In this document: piece after piece, positions 9,268-16,007 of the stretch | How positions within the stretch are numbered: the first letter of the stretch is position 1 | Layout: each line of letters starts with the position of its first letter | Assembly (NCBI GenBank): GCA_050943735.1 | Contig: JBMNPT010000002.1 | Location: forward strand, 124,001-188,000 | From: JBMNPT01 sp050943735 | GTDB lineage: Bacteria; Bacillota; Clostridia; Oscillospirales; RGIG577 | Reading direction: 5' to 3' | DNA: 64,000 nucleotides | Position numbers and translations under genes: made by a program | The notes under the pieces: model-generated | What the model saw: only the letters and a program-made list of their open reading frames with translations | Databases searched by the model: none | What the model was told of the DNA's origin: nothing

Positions 9268-9837
9268 ATGGAAAGCGTACTGCTGGTTTCGGGCTCCGCA
9301 AAAGGCGCGGAGGCTTTGGAAGCCCTTTTGTCCAACGGCTCTTTTGACCCCATCATCCAGGCCCGCAGTGGCGGAGAAGCCCGGCGAATCATGGCGCGTC
9401 AGACCTTTTCCCTCATTGTCATCAACACCCCTCTGACCGATGAATTTGGCCACGATTTGGGCAGTTTTGCCGCCCAGAGCACCACCGCCGGTGTCCTGTT
9501 GCTGGTCAAAGCCGATCTGGCCCAGGACATTGGCGCCCGGGTGGAACCGGACGGAGCCTTTGTGATCGCCAAGCCCTTCCCCAAACAGCTGGCCCTTCAA
9601 TCCATCCGACTGGCGCTGGCATCTCATCACCGCATGGCCGGTCTGGAAAGGGAAAACCTCCGGCTCCAGGATAAAATTGAGGAAATCCGGCTGGTGGACC
9701 GGGCCAAATGCGCGCTCATTCAATACTGTAAATTCGACGAGGCCCAGGCCCATCGTTACATCGAAAAACACGCCATGGATCTGCGACAAACCCGGCGTCA
9801 GGTGGCCGAAAGCATCCTGAAATTATACGAAGAATGA
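9268..9837 (+). CDS. ANTAR-domain antitermination regulator with degenerate receiver domain
   Basis: This 189-residue protein has an N-terminal receiver-like fold (residues 1-115), a short coiled helix (HHRMAGLERENLRLQDKIEEI, about 118-138) and a C-terminal ANTAR domain (about 140-188, with CKFDEAQAHRYIEKHAMD and TRRQVAESIL). The receiver lacks the acidic pair after strand 1 (LLVSGSAKG), and the phospho-acceptor position reads VINTPL instead of an LD motif, so phosphorylation is unlikely. ANTAR proteins bind leader RNA and prevent termination. An ANTAR gene (NitR/GlnR) next to glnA is known from solventogenic clostridia. ATG at 9268 follows GGAGGTGGATGA. Likely targets are the glnA and glnN leaders. 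Confidence 0.9.
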   Translation: MESVLLVSGSAKGAEALEALLSNGSFDPIIQARSGGEARRIMARQTFSLIVINTPLTDEFGHDLGSFAAQSTTAGVLLLVKADLAQDIGARVEPDGAFVIAKPFPKQLALQSIRLALASHHRMAGLERENLRLQDKIEEIRLVDRAKCALIQYCKFDEAQAHRYIEKHAMDLRQTRRQVAESILKLYEE

Positions 9838-9853
9838 CCTGAGGAGGTGCACT

Positions 9854-10699
9854 ATGTCCTACCATTTTTACAAAATGCACGGCTGCGGCAACGACTATAT
9901 CTATTTTGATACCTGGCAGCAGCCCATCCCCCAGCCCGGGGTGCTGAGCAGGCAGATTTCCCACCGGCACTTTGGAGTGGGGGGAGACGGGATTGTACTG
10001 ATCGGTCCTTCCCACATCGCCGACGCACAGATGAGAATGTTCAATACCGACGGCAGCGAGGGCAGGATGTGCGGTAATGCCATCCGATGTGTGGGGCGGT
10101 TTCTCTATGAAAAAAAGGGACTCCAGCGGGACACCCTTACGGTAGAGACCCTCAGCGGCGTCAAAACGCTGCACATGCACACCCAGCAGGGGCAGGTCAC
10201 TGGTGTGACGGTGGACATGGGACTGCCCATTCTGGATCCACCCTCCATTCCGGTGGAGCTGCCCGGTTCCCAAGTCGTGGATCATCCCCTGCGGGTGGCA
10301 GACCAGGATTTTCGCATCACCTGTGTGTCTATGGGGAATCCCCACTGTGTGATCTTTGTGCAGCAGGACCCCTTCTCCCTGAATCTTCCCCGTCTGGGGC
10401 CCTGTTTTGAAAAGCATCCCCTCTTTCCCCAGGGCGTCAATACAGAATTTGTCCGAGTCCTCTCTCCCACCCACCTTCAAATGCGGGTATGGGAACGGGG
10501 CAGCGGCGAAACCTGGGCCTGTGGCACTGGAGCCTGCGCCACGGCGGTGGCCGCCATTTTGAACGGGCACTCTCCCCAGGGACAGGACATCCGGCTGAGC
10601 CTGCGGGGAGGAGATTTGACCATCCGCTGGGAAGGAAAACAGGTGTGGATGACCGGTCCCGCCACCTTTGTTTTTGAGGGAGAATGGCCGGAGCAATAA
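9854..10699 (+). CDS. dapF: Diaminopimelate epimerase
   Basis: The 281-residue protein converts LL- to meso-diaminopimelate for lysine and peptidoglycan synthesis. It is a PLP-independent two-base epimerase. Both catalytic cysteine motifs are visible: GRMCGNAIRC near residues 70-79 and ETWACGTGACAT near residue 220. N-terminal FYKMHGCGNDYIYFD and RHFGVGGDGIVLI are family hallmarks. The start follows GAGGAGGTG. It is 16 bases after the ANTAR gene and 13 bases before pyrG, so it is clearly part of the same transcript. The partner enzyme DapL is two genes downstream, completing LL-DAP to meso-DAP synthesis through the aminotransferase route. Confidence 0.96.
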   Translation: MSYHFYKMHGCGNDYIYFDTWQQPIPQPGVLSRQISHRHFGVGGDGIVLIGPSHIADAQMRMFNTDGSEGRMCGNAIRCVGRFLYEKKGLQRDTLTVETLSGVKTLHMHTQQGQVTGVTVDMGLPILDPPSIPVELPGSQVVDHPLRVADQDFRITCVSMGNPHCVIFVQQDPFSLNLPRLGPCFEKHPLFPQGVNTEFVRVLSPTHLQMRVWERGSGETWACGTGACATAVAAILNGHSPQGQDIRLSLRGGDLTIRWEGKQVWMTGPATFVFEGEWPEQ

Positions 10700-10712
10700 A
10701 GGAGATGAAACC

Positions 10713-12344
10713 ATGGAGAGAGAAACCAAATTTATTTTTGTCACCGGCGGAGTGGTGTCCGGCCTGGGCAAAGGCATCACCGCCGCTTCTCTGGGACGTC
10801 TGCTCAAAACCCGGGGACTCAAGGTAGCTGCCCAAAAACTGGACCCCTACATCAATGTGGACCCTGGAACCATGAGCCCCTATCAGCATGGAGAGGTGTT
10901 TGTCACCCAAGACGGCGCCGAGACCGATCTGGATCTGGGACATTACGAGCGCTTCATTGACGAGGATCTGAACCAGTACTCCAACCTCACCACCGGCAAA
11001 GTCTACTGGAATGTTCTCCAAAAGGAACGGCGCGGAGAATATCTGGGGGAAACAGTACAGGTGATCCCTCACATTACCAATGAAATCAAAAAATTCATCT
11101 ACGCAGTGGCCCACAAAACCGACGCCGATGTGGTGATCACCGAAATCGGCGGTACCACCGGCGACATCGAAAGCCAGCCTTTTCTGGAGGCCATCCGGCA
11201 GGTTTCGCTGGAAGTGGGCAAGCGCAACTGCCTGTTTCTCCATGTCACCCTGGTGCCCTATATCCAGAGTTCGGGGGAACAAAAGTCCAAACCCACCCAG
11301 CACTCCGTAAAGGAGCTGCGCTCCATGGGCATCATCCCCGATCTCATCGTGGCCCGGTGCGATCAGCCACTGGATGAGAGCATCCGCGCCAAACTGGCGC
11401 TTTTCTGCAATGTAAAGCCCGACTGCGTCATTGAAAACCGCACCGTCCCAGTGTTGTATGAAGCCCCGTTGATGCTGGAGGAAAGCCATCTCTCCGACAT
11501 TGTATGCCGAGAACTCTCTCTGTCCGTTCCTCCCTGTGATCTCACTGAGTGGAACACCCTGCTGCAAAAGATCAAAAACCGCCCCCGCCAGGTGGAAGTG
11601 GCGTTGGTGGGCAAATATGTCAAACTCCACGACGCCTATCTCTCGGTGGTGGAGGCTCTGCACCATGCCGGCTATGAAAACGGCGCGGTGGTGAACATCC
11701 GCTGGGTGGAAGCGGAACTGCTGGAGCAGAAGGATCCCAAAGAACTGTTGGACGGCTGTGATGCCGTTCTGGTCCCCGGCGGATTCGGTGACCGGGGCAT
11801 TGAAGGCAAAATCGCCGCCGCCCACTACGCCCGCACCCATCACATCCCCTACCTGGGCATCTGTCTGGGGATGCAGGTGGCGGTCATCGAATTCGCCCGG
11901 TACGCCGCCGGGCTGACCCAGGCCAACTCCTCCGAGTTCACCGGGGAACAGCCCCAGTCGGTGATCCACCTGATGCCCGATCAGCATGGAAACCTCCCCA
12001 AGGGCGGCACCATGCGGCTGGGTGCTTACCCCTGCTGTATGGTGGCGGGCAGCCGGCTGGCTGCTGCCTATGGTGCCGAACAGGTGGAAGAACGCCACCG
12101 GCACCGGTACGAGTTCAACAATGCCTTCCGGGATGTGCTGCAGCGTCAGGGGCTGCAAATCTCGGGAGTTTCCCCTGACAACCGGCTGGTGGAAGCTGTG
12201 GAGCTGCCCGATGAGGCTTTTTATGTAGGCGTACAATACCACCCTGAATTCAAAAGCCGGCCCAACCGGCCCCATCCGCTGTTCGCAGCCTTTGTGGCCG
12301 CCGCAGTTCAACAGCATTGCAAACAGGAAGGAGAAAACCCATGA
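10713..12344 (+). CDS. pyrG: CTP synthase
   Basis: The 543-residue protein makes CTP from UTP using glutamine. The N-terminal synthetase domain begins KFIFVTGGVVSGLGKGITAASLG and contains the GGTTGDIES loop. The C-terminal class I glutaminase domain has the nucleophile in YLGICLGMQVAVIEF and the His-Glu pair in GVQYHPEFKSRP. ATG at 10713 follows AAAGGAG; the upstream in-frame ATG at 10668 lies inside dapF and is rejected. The stop overlaps the dapL start (ATGA). Its position in an operon headed by glutamine synthetase and an ANTAR regulator would tie CTP production to nitrogen supply. Confidence 0.97.
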   Translation: MERETKFIFVTGGVVSGLGKGITAASLGRLLKTRGLKVAAQKLDPYINVDPGTMSPYQHGEVFVTQDGAETDLDLGHYERFIDEDLNQYSNLTTGKVYWNVLQKERRGEYLGETVQVIPHITNEIKKFIYAVAHKTDADVVITEIGGTTGDIESQPFLEAIRQVSLEVGKRNCLFLHVTLVPYIQSSGEQKSKPTQHSVKELRSMGIIPDLIVARCDQPLDESIRAKLALFCNVKPDCVIENRTVPVLYEAPLMLEESHLSDIVCRELSLSVPPCDLTEWNTLLQKIKNRPRQVEVALVGKYVKLHDAYLSVVEALHHAGYENGAVVNIRWVEAELLEQKDPKELLDGCDAVLVPGGFGDRGIEGKIAAAHYARTHHIPYLGICLGMQVAVIEFARYAAGLTQANSSEFTGEQPQSVIHLMPDQHGNLPKGGTMRLGAYPCCMVAGSRLAAAYGAEQVEERHRHRYEFNNAFRDVLQRQGLQISGVSPDNRLVEAVELPDEAFYVGVQYHPEFKSRPNRPHPLFAAFVAAAVQQHCKQEGENP

Positions 12345-13534
12345 GGATCAATCAACACTACCGGGCACTGGAAGAAAGCTATCTCTTTTCCACCATCGCC
12401 AACCGGGTCGGCACCTATCAGCAGAGTCACCCCCAGGCCGATCTCATCCGTCTGGGCATCGGAGATGTGACCCAGCCGCTGTGCCCCGCCGTACTGACCG
12501 CCATGCAGGCCGCTGTGGCCGAAATGGGGGATGCCGCCACCTTCCGGGGCTATGGCCCGGAACAGGGCTACGATTTTCTCCGCAATGCCATCCGGGACCA
12601 CTATGCCCATCTGGGGGTGCAGCTGGAGGCGGATGAGATTTTTGTCAGCGACGGTGCCAAGAGCGACATTGGCAACATTCTGGACCTGTTTGACACCCAA
12701 AACACCGTTCTCATTCCCGATCCGGTTTATCCGGTGTACGCCGATACCAATACCATGGCGGGGCGTACCATTTACTATCTGGACGCCAACCGGGACAACG
12801 GCTTTTTGCCGCTGCCTCCCTCCGACCTCCATGGGGATATCATCTACCTGTGCTCTCCCAACAACCCCACCGGCGCTGTGTACACCCGGCAGCAATTGCA
12901 GCTCTGGGTGGACTACGCCCGGGAACACGACGCCATCCTGCTGTTTGATTCGGCCTACGAGGCCTTTGTAGGCGATCCCCAGCTGCCCCGGAGCATCTAC
13001 CAGATCCCCGGTGCGGAGGAGTGCGCCATTGAATTCTGCTCCTTCTCCAAAACCGCCGGCTTTACCGGCACCCGCTGCGGCTATACGGTGGTGCCTCACC
13101 GTCTTGTCCGGGAGGACATGTCCCTCAACCGCATGTGGCTGCGCCGCCAGACCACCAAGTTCAACGGGGTCCCCTATGTGGTCCAGCGGGCTGCCGCAGC
13201 GGTCTTTACCCCCGAAGGGCAGCAGCAAACCGGTCAGGCCATCCGGTACTATCTGGAAAACACCCGCTGCATCCGGGAGGGGCTCACCCAGGCCGGCCTG
13301 TGGCATGTGGGCGGAGATCACTCCCCCTATGTGTGGCTCCAATGCCCCGGCGGTATGGATTCCTGGGACTTTTTCGACCTGCTGCTGGAACAAGCGCAGG
13401 TGGTGGGCACCCCCGGTTCCGGCTTTGGCCGCAACGGCCAGGGCTTTTTCCGTCTCACCGGTTTTGGCGATGCCCAGCGCACTCGGGAAGCGGTCCAGCG
13501 CATATTGGCGCTCTCTGGCAGCTTCCCCCACTGA
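12341..13534 (+). CDS. dapL: LL-diaminopimelate aminotransferase
   Basis: This 397-residue fold-type I aminotransferase converts tetrahydrodipicolinate directly to LL-diaminopimelate. Typical DapL segments are MRINQHYRALEESYLF at the N terminus, LIRLGIGDVTQPL, FVSDGAKSDIGNI, and the PLP-lysine motif CSFSKTAGFTGTRCGY. The glycine and arginine residues contacting the DAP carboxylate lie in this last block (family knowledge). It overlaps pyrG by four bases and has AAGGAG upstream. It is the final gene of the glnA operon and is followed by a strong terminator. With DapF it supplies meso-DAP for the cell wall. Confidence 0.95.
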   Translation: MRINQHYRALEESYLFSTIANRVGTYQQSHPQADLIRLGIGDVTQPLCPAVLTAMQAAVAEMGDAATFRGYGPEQGYDFLRNAIRDHYAHLGVQLEADEIFVSDGAKSDIGNILDLFDTQNTVLIPDPVYPVYADTNTMAGRTIYYLDANRDNGFLPLPPSDLHGDIIYLCSPNNPTGAVYTRQQLQLWVDYAREHDAILLFDSAYEAFVGDPQLPRSIYQIPGAEECAIEFCSFSKTAGFTGTRCGYTVVPHRLVREDMSLNRMWLRRQTTKFNGVPYVVQRAAAAVFTPEGQQQTGQAIRYYLENTRCIREGLTQAGLWHVGGDHSPYVWLQCPGGMDSWDFFDLLLEQAQVVGTPGSGFGRNGQGFFRLTGFGDAQRTREAVQRILALSGSFPH

Positions 13535-13544
13535 GTTTTCACTC

Positions 13545-13581
13545 AAAATGCCGAAGATTCGTTGGAATCTTCGGCATTTTT
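13545..13581 (+). terminator. Intrinsic terminator of the glnA-dapL operon
   Basis: A perfect 16-bp stem (13545-13560 with 13565-13580) with loop GTTG is followed by T residues. The A-run on the left makes it usable in both directions. Confidence 0.9.
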
Positions 13582-13668
13582 GCTGACAAAGCAACTCCTT
13601 TTTTATCACTATTTTCTGTCACTCTTTTCCTTTTTTTCCGTCTTGCAGTGTAGAAAGGAGTGACGACT

Positions 13669-14601
13669 ATGAAACGAAGGACTTCCCTCTGGGCCCTGCT
13701 GCTGGCCCTGCTATTACTACTCACCCCGGGCTGCGGGGCAGGAGGCAACAGCTCTTCCTCCACCGCTGCCGCCAACGACGCCTACATGGAATCATCTACC
13801 GACTCCGTAAGCACCGGAGAAGCTACTGTGCAGAATGCTCCTGACAATGGCGGAGGTGGACCGTCTGCCGCCCAACCCGACACGGCCCGTAAAATCATCT
13901 TCTCCGCCAGCTTGACAATGGAAACCACTCAATACGACACCGCCATCCAGAATCTGGAGCGCACCGTAGAGTTTTACAGCGGCTGGGTGGAAGAGTCCAA
14001 CACCTACAGCGACAGCCGCAACCGGCGCCACGCAGACTATACCCTGCGCATTCCCTCCGCACAATTCCGGGAATTTCTGGACAGCGCCGGGGAGATCATC
14101 GGTCATGTGACCTCCAAAACCGAACGGGGCGTGGAAATCACCCAAGTATATTACGATTCTCAGGCGCGGCTGACCTCTTTGCAGGTGCAGGAAGAACGTC
14201 TGCTGGCCATTTTGGAAAAAGCCGAAGTGCTCACCGACGTCATCGAACTGGAACAGGCCCTCTCGGATGTACGGTACGAAATCGAGCGCATCAGCAGTGA
14301 ATTGCGGCTCTATGACTCCCAGGTGGAAATGTCCACCATTCAGCTGTCGCTGACCGAAGTGTCCGATCTCTCTCCTCAATACCAGCTTCCCACCTCTCTG
14401 GGACAGCGCATTTCCAATCAGATGCAGGCAAGCTTCACCGCGCTGGTATCGCTGGGAGAAAGTCTGCTGGTCCTGTTGGTGGGCAATTTGCCCGTCCTGC
14501 TGATACTGGCAGTACTCATCACCGTCGTTTGGTGGTTGATCCGCCGGTTTGCCCGCAAACACCCCAAGCTTCCGCCCTCTGATCCTCCCAATCAGCAGTA
14601 A
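13669..14601 (+). CDS. DUF4349 domain lipoprotein
   Basis: This 310-residue membrane-associated protein has a lipoprotein signal peptide (lipobox LLTPGC), a low-complexity Ser/Ala/Gly-rich linker (residues about 27-70) and a DUF4349 domain. The domain has paired beta strands (IIFSASLTMETTQYD, ADYTLRIPSAQFREFL), a coiled-coil segment (TSLQVQEERLLAILEKAE, DVRYEIERISSELR), and a C-terminal transmembrane helix (LLVLLVGNLPVLLILAVLI) before a basic tail. The family's function is unknown. GTG at 13660 overlaps the AAAGGAG site, so ATG at 13669 is used. It stands alone between two terminators. Confidence 0.85.
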   Translation: MKRRTSLWALLLALLLLLTPGCGAGGNSSSSTAAANDAYMESSTDSVSTGEATVQNAPDNGGGGPSAAQPDTARKIIFSASLTMETTQYDTAIQNLERTVEFYSGWVEESNTYSDSRNRRHADYTLRIPSAQFREFLDSAGEIIGHVTSKTERGVEITQVYYDSQARLTSLQVQEERLLAILEKAEVLTDVIELEQALSDVRYEIERISSELRLYDSQVEMSTIQLSLTEVSDLSPQYQLPTSLGQRISNQMQASFTALVSLGESLLVLLVGNLPVLLILAVLITVVWWLIRRFARKHPKLPPSDPPNQQ

Positions 14602-14604
14602 AGC

Positions 14605-14634
14605 AAAAGAGCCTCCCACGAGGCTCTTTTTTTA
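14605..14634. terminator. Bidirectional intrinsic terminator
   Basis: The stem AGAGCCTC / GAGGCTCT has a CCAC loop, T7 on the right and an A-run on the left. It serves the DUF4349 gene (plus) and the small secreted protein gene (minus). Confidence 0.85.
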
Positions 14635-14940
14635 TGTTCTCTTCCACTGGCTGCCGTCTGCAAACCACACTTCCCGCACCTCCCAGTCCATCCCCGAGGG
14701 GATGCTTTTCCAACAGCCTGCCCCCTCCAACTGCAGCCACGCATCCCGGCCCGACAGAATCACACGTCTGACCGGTTTTTCCCAGCGGCTGGCCAGCACC
14801 AGCCATTCCCCTGACTGTTCCATCCACACCGGATGTCCCCTCTCCGGACACTCCCCGGTCCCCAGTTTTCCAAACAGCAGCACCGCCGCTGCCAACATCG
14901 CCCACGAAATCGCCTGCCGGGTTCTTTTTTTGTGCCACAT
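14632..14940 (-). CDS. Small Trp-rich secreted or membrane-anchored protein, unknown
   Basis: I do not recognise this 102-residue protein. It begins with a basic N terminus and one hydrophobic helix (AISWAMLAAAVLLFGKL), so it is either secreted or anchored. The mature part contains ten tryptophans in total across the protein and two cysteines (in GECPERG and GAGCW), which could form a disulfide outside the cell. ATG at 14940 lies eight bases from AGAGAGG; the ATG at 14949 overlaps that site. It is divergent from the HTH gene at 15060. Its promoter (TTGACT-17-TATATT) has a perfect palindrome in the spacer, so repression by the neighbouring HTH protein is plausible. Confidence 0.6.
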   Translation of the reverse strand: MWHKKRTRQAISWAMLAAAVLLFGKLGTGECPERGHPVWMEQSGEWLVLASRWEKPVRRVILSGRDAWLQLEGAGCWKSIPSGMDWEVREVWFADGSQWKRT

Positions 14941-14993
14941 TTTTATCATCCTCTCTGTGTCCTGTGCTGTATCATGCAGGTCTTTCTACAAAC

Positions 14994-15037
14994 AATATAC
15001 TCAATATATTGAGTATAGTCAATAGATTGAGTGTGAT
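14994..15037. promoter_or_regulatory. Divergent promoters with tandem palindromic operators
   Basis: Operator 1 is a perfect 22-bp palindrome (14996-15017, core CTCAATATATTGAG). Operator 2 (15018-15031, GTCAATAGATTGAG) matches its core at 12 of 14 positions, 18 bases downstream. On the minus strand TTGACT (15022-15017) and TATATT (14999-14994) form a 17-spaced promoter whose spacer holds operator 1. On the plus strand TTGAGT (15009-15014) and TGTGAT (15032-15037) form a weaker 17-spaced promoter whose spacer holds operator 2. Confidence 0.7.
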
Positions 15038-15059
15038 ATGGTAACATTGAGGTGATAAA

Positions 15060-15287
15060 ATGATTCGGTATGACCCGTTTTATCGAACGTTGTTGCGGCA
15101 AAATATGACTGAATACCAGCTGATTTTCAAGCATGGTGTATCCGCTCATATTCTGCACCGTATGAAGCACGGCAAAACCATCACGCTCAAAACCCTGGAT
15201 ACCCTCTGTTTTATTCTGCACTGTCCGGTTTCCGATGTGATCGAATATGTGGAAGACCCTGAAGAAGAAAAAAAGCCGTCCGGCTGA
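15060..15287 (+). CDS. Small Cro/CI-type HTH DNA-binding protein
   Basis: The 75-residue protein is a minimal helix-turn-helix regulator of the HTH_26/YozG type. It has DPFYRTLLRQNMTEYQLIF (helix 1-2), GVSAHILHRMKHGKTITLKT (turn and recognition helix) and LDTLCFILHCPVSDVIEYV (helices 4-5). There is no effector domain. The start follows GAGGTG. Two tandem palindromic operators lie directly upstream in the spacer regions of this gene's promoter and of the divergent Trp-rich gene, so autoregulation and co-regulation are inferred. The terminator stem begins inside the last codons of the gene. Confidence 0.85.
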   Translation: MIRYDPFYRTLLRQNMTEYQLIFKHGVSAHILHRMKHGKTITLKTLDTLCFILHCPVSDVIEYVEDPEEEKKPSG

Positions 15288-15309
15288 GCTGGACGGCTTT
15301 TCTTTTTTT
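15269..15309. terminator. Bidirectional terminator overlapping the HTH stop codon
   Basis: Stem AAAAGCCGTCC (15271-15281) pairs with GGACGGCTTT (15291-15300) and T-runs flank both sides. The stop codon of the HTH gene lies in the loop, and the stop of the minus-strand membrane gene lies at the right edge. Confidence 0.8.
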
Positions 15310-15727
15310 ACATTTCCTTGGAATAGCGGTACAAATAATACACCTGCAGACCCACCACACACAGATAGGCTCCCACCAACAGCAATACCGCCGTCAATTC
15401 CACATCCATCAGTACAAAAATCAGCATCAGGGCGCTAAATAAATACAGCATCCCATCATAGGCTCGAGCTTTGGCCCGATTGGCCAGGGCAATGTTCCGT
15501 TCATCCTGCTGTTCAATTTCCAATTCCCGATACTGCTCCGGGCAGCGATGCAGCACCAACAAACGCAGCCATTCTCCCACGCCATAGCCCAATGCTCCGC
15601 TGCCCAGTCCAATACACACATAGGGCAGTACGGTACCGGTTCCGTTCCGGTACAGCAGCCAAGCTCCCGTCAGCATGAGAACTGCTCCCATTACCGCACA
15701 AAACACATTTTTTGCCTGCTGTTTCAT
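15308..15727 (-). CDS. Four-helix integral membrane protein paired with an XRE regulator
   Basis: This 139-residue protein has four predicted membrane helices: residues about 7-25 and 33-50, then two in the C-terminal half (MLYLFSALMLIFVLM and LTAVLLLVGAYLCVVGL). A charged cytoplasmic loop, EQQDERNIALANRAKARAYD, lies between the pairs. The ERNxxI-A-RAKA motif resembles DUF2178/DUF3796-like membrane proteins that often sit beside small XRE regulators in Firmicutes; the function is unknown. It overlaps the upstream regulator gene by four bases (ATGA) and has its own GGAGGAG site, so it is co-transcribed and co-regulated with it. Confidence 0.75.
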   Translation of the reverse strand: MKQQAKNVFCAVMGAVLMLTGAWLLYRNGTGTVLPYVCIGLGSGALGYGVGEWLRLLVLHRCPEQYRELEIEQQDERNIALANRAKARAYDGMLYLFSALMLIFVLMDVELTAVLLLVGAYLCVVGLQVYYLYRYSKEM

Positions 15728-15927
15728 GGCGACTCCTCCTCGTACAAAAAGATATCCTCCACGGTCAGACCAAAATACCGGGCAATGCGAAAAGCCAGCA
15801 GAATGGATGGGTTATACCGGCCGTTTTCCAGCGAACCAATGGTTTGCCGGGAAACCGACAGCGCCCGGGCCAACTCTTCCTGCCGAATCCCCCGCTCCTT
15901 GCGCAGCTCCTCCAATCGATTTTTCAC
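15724..15927 (-). CDS. XRE-family transcriptional regulator
   Basis: The 67-residue protein is a single Cro/CI-type HTH domain (KNRLEELRKERGIRQEEL, then SVSRQTIGSLENGRYNPS), the common small autoregulator type found next to DUF membrane proteins. The open frame extends to 15960, but that part runs through the operator. GTG at 15927 is six bases after AGGAGG and is taken as the start. A consensus promoter (TTGACA-17-TATAAT) and two copies of a 20-bp palindrome flank the transcription start, so negative autoregulation is a strong inference. The downstream membrane gene is translationally coupled. Confidence 0.88.
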   Translation of the reverse strand: MKNRLEELRKERGIRQEELARALSVSRQTIGSLENGRYNPSILLAFRIARYFGLTVEDIFLYEEESP

Positions 15928-15939
15928 GGTCCACCTCCT

Positions 15940-15961
15940 GATGGAAAGTTTACTTTCCATC
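15940..15961. promoter_or_regulatory. Operator 1 of the XRE regulator
   Basis: A perfect inverted repeat, GATGGAAAGT / ACTTTCCATC around a central two-base spacer, is placed just downstream of the -10 box, over the predicted transcription start. Confidence 0.75.
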
Positions 15962-15964
15962 CTG

Positions 15965-16006
15965 ATTATATCTTTTCACAGAAGAAATGTCAAGTATCCT
16001 TTCCAT
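15965..16006 (-). promoter_or_regulatory. Consensus promoter of the XRE operon with operator 2 over the -35
   Basis: On the minus strand TTGACA (15993-15988) and TATAAT (15970-15965) are 17 bases apart. A second palindrome at 15987-16006 matches the 20-bp core of operator 1 at 16 of 20 positions and covers the -35 hexamer. The operator centres are 46 bp apart. Confidence 0.75.
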
Positions 16007-16007
16007 T

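Noticed and set aside
10437..12317. 626-codon open frame antisense to pyrG
   Set aside because: Shadow frame; pyrG on the plus strand has all catalytic motifs.
13135..13653. 172-codon plus-strand frame over the end of dapL
   Set aside because: Alternate frame of dapL that runs through the operon terminator; no start site.
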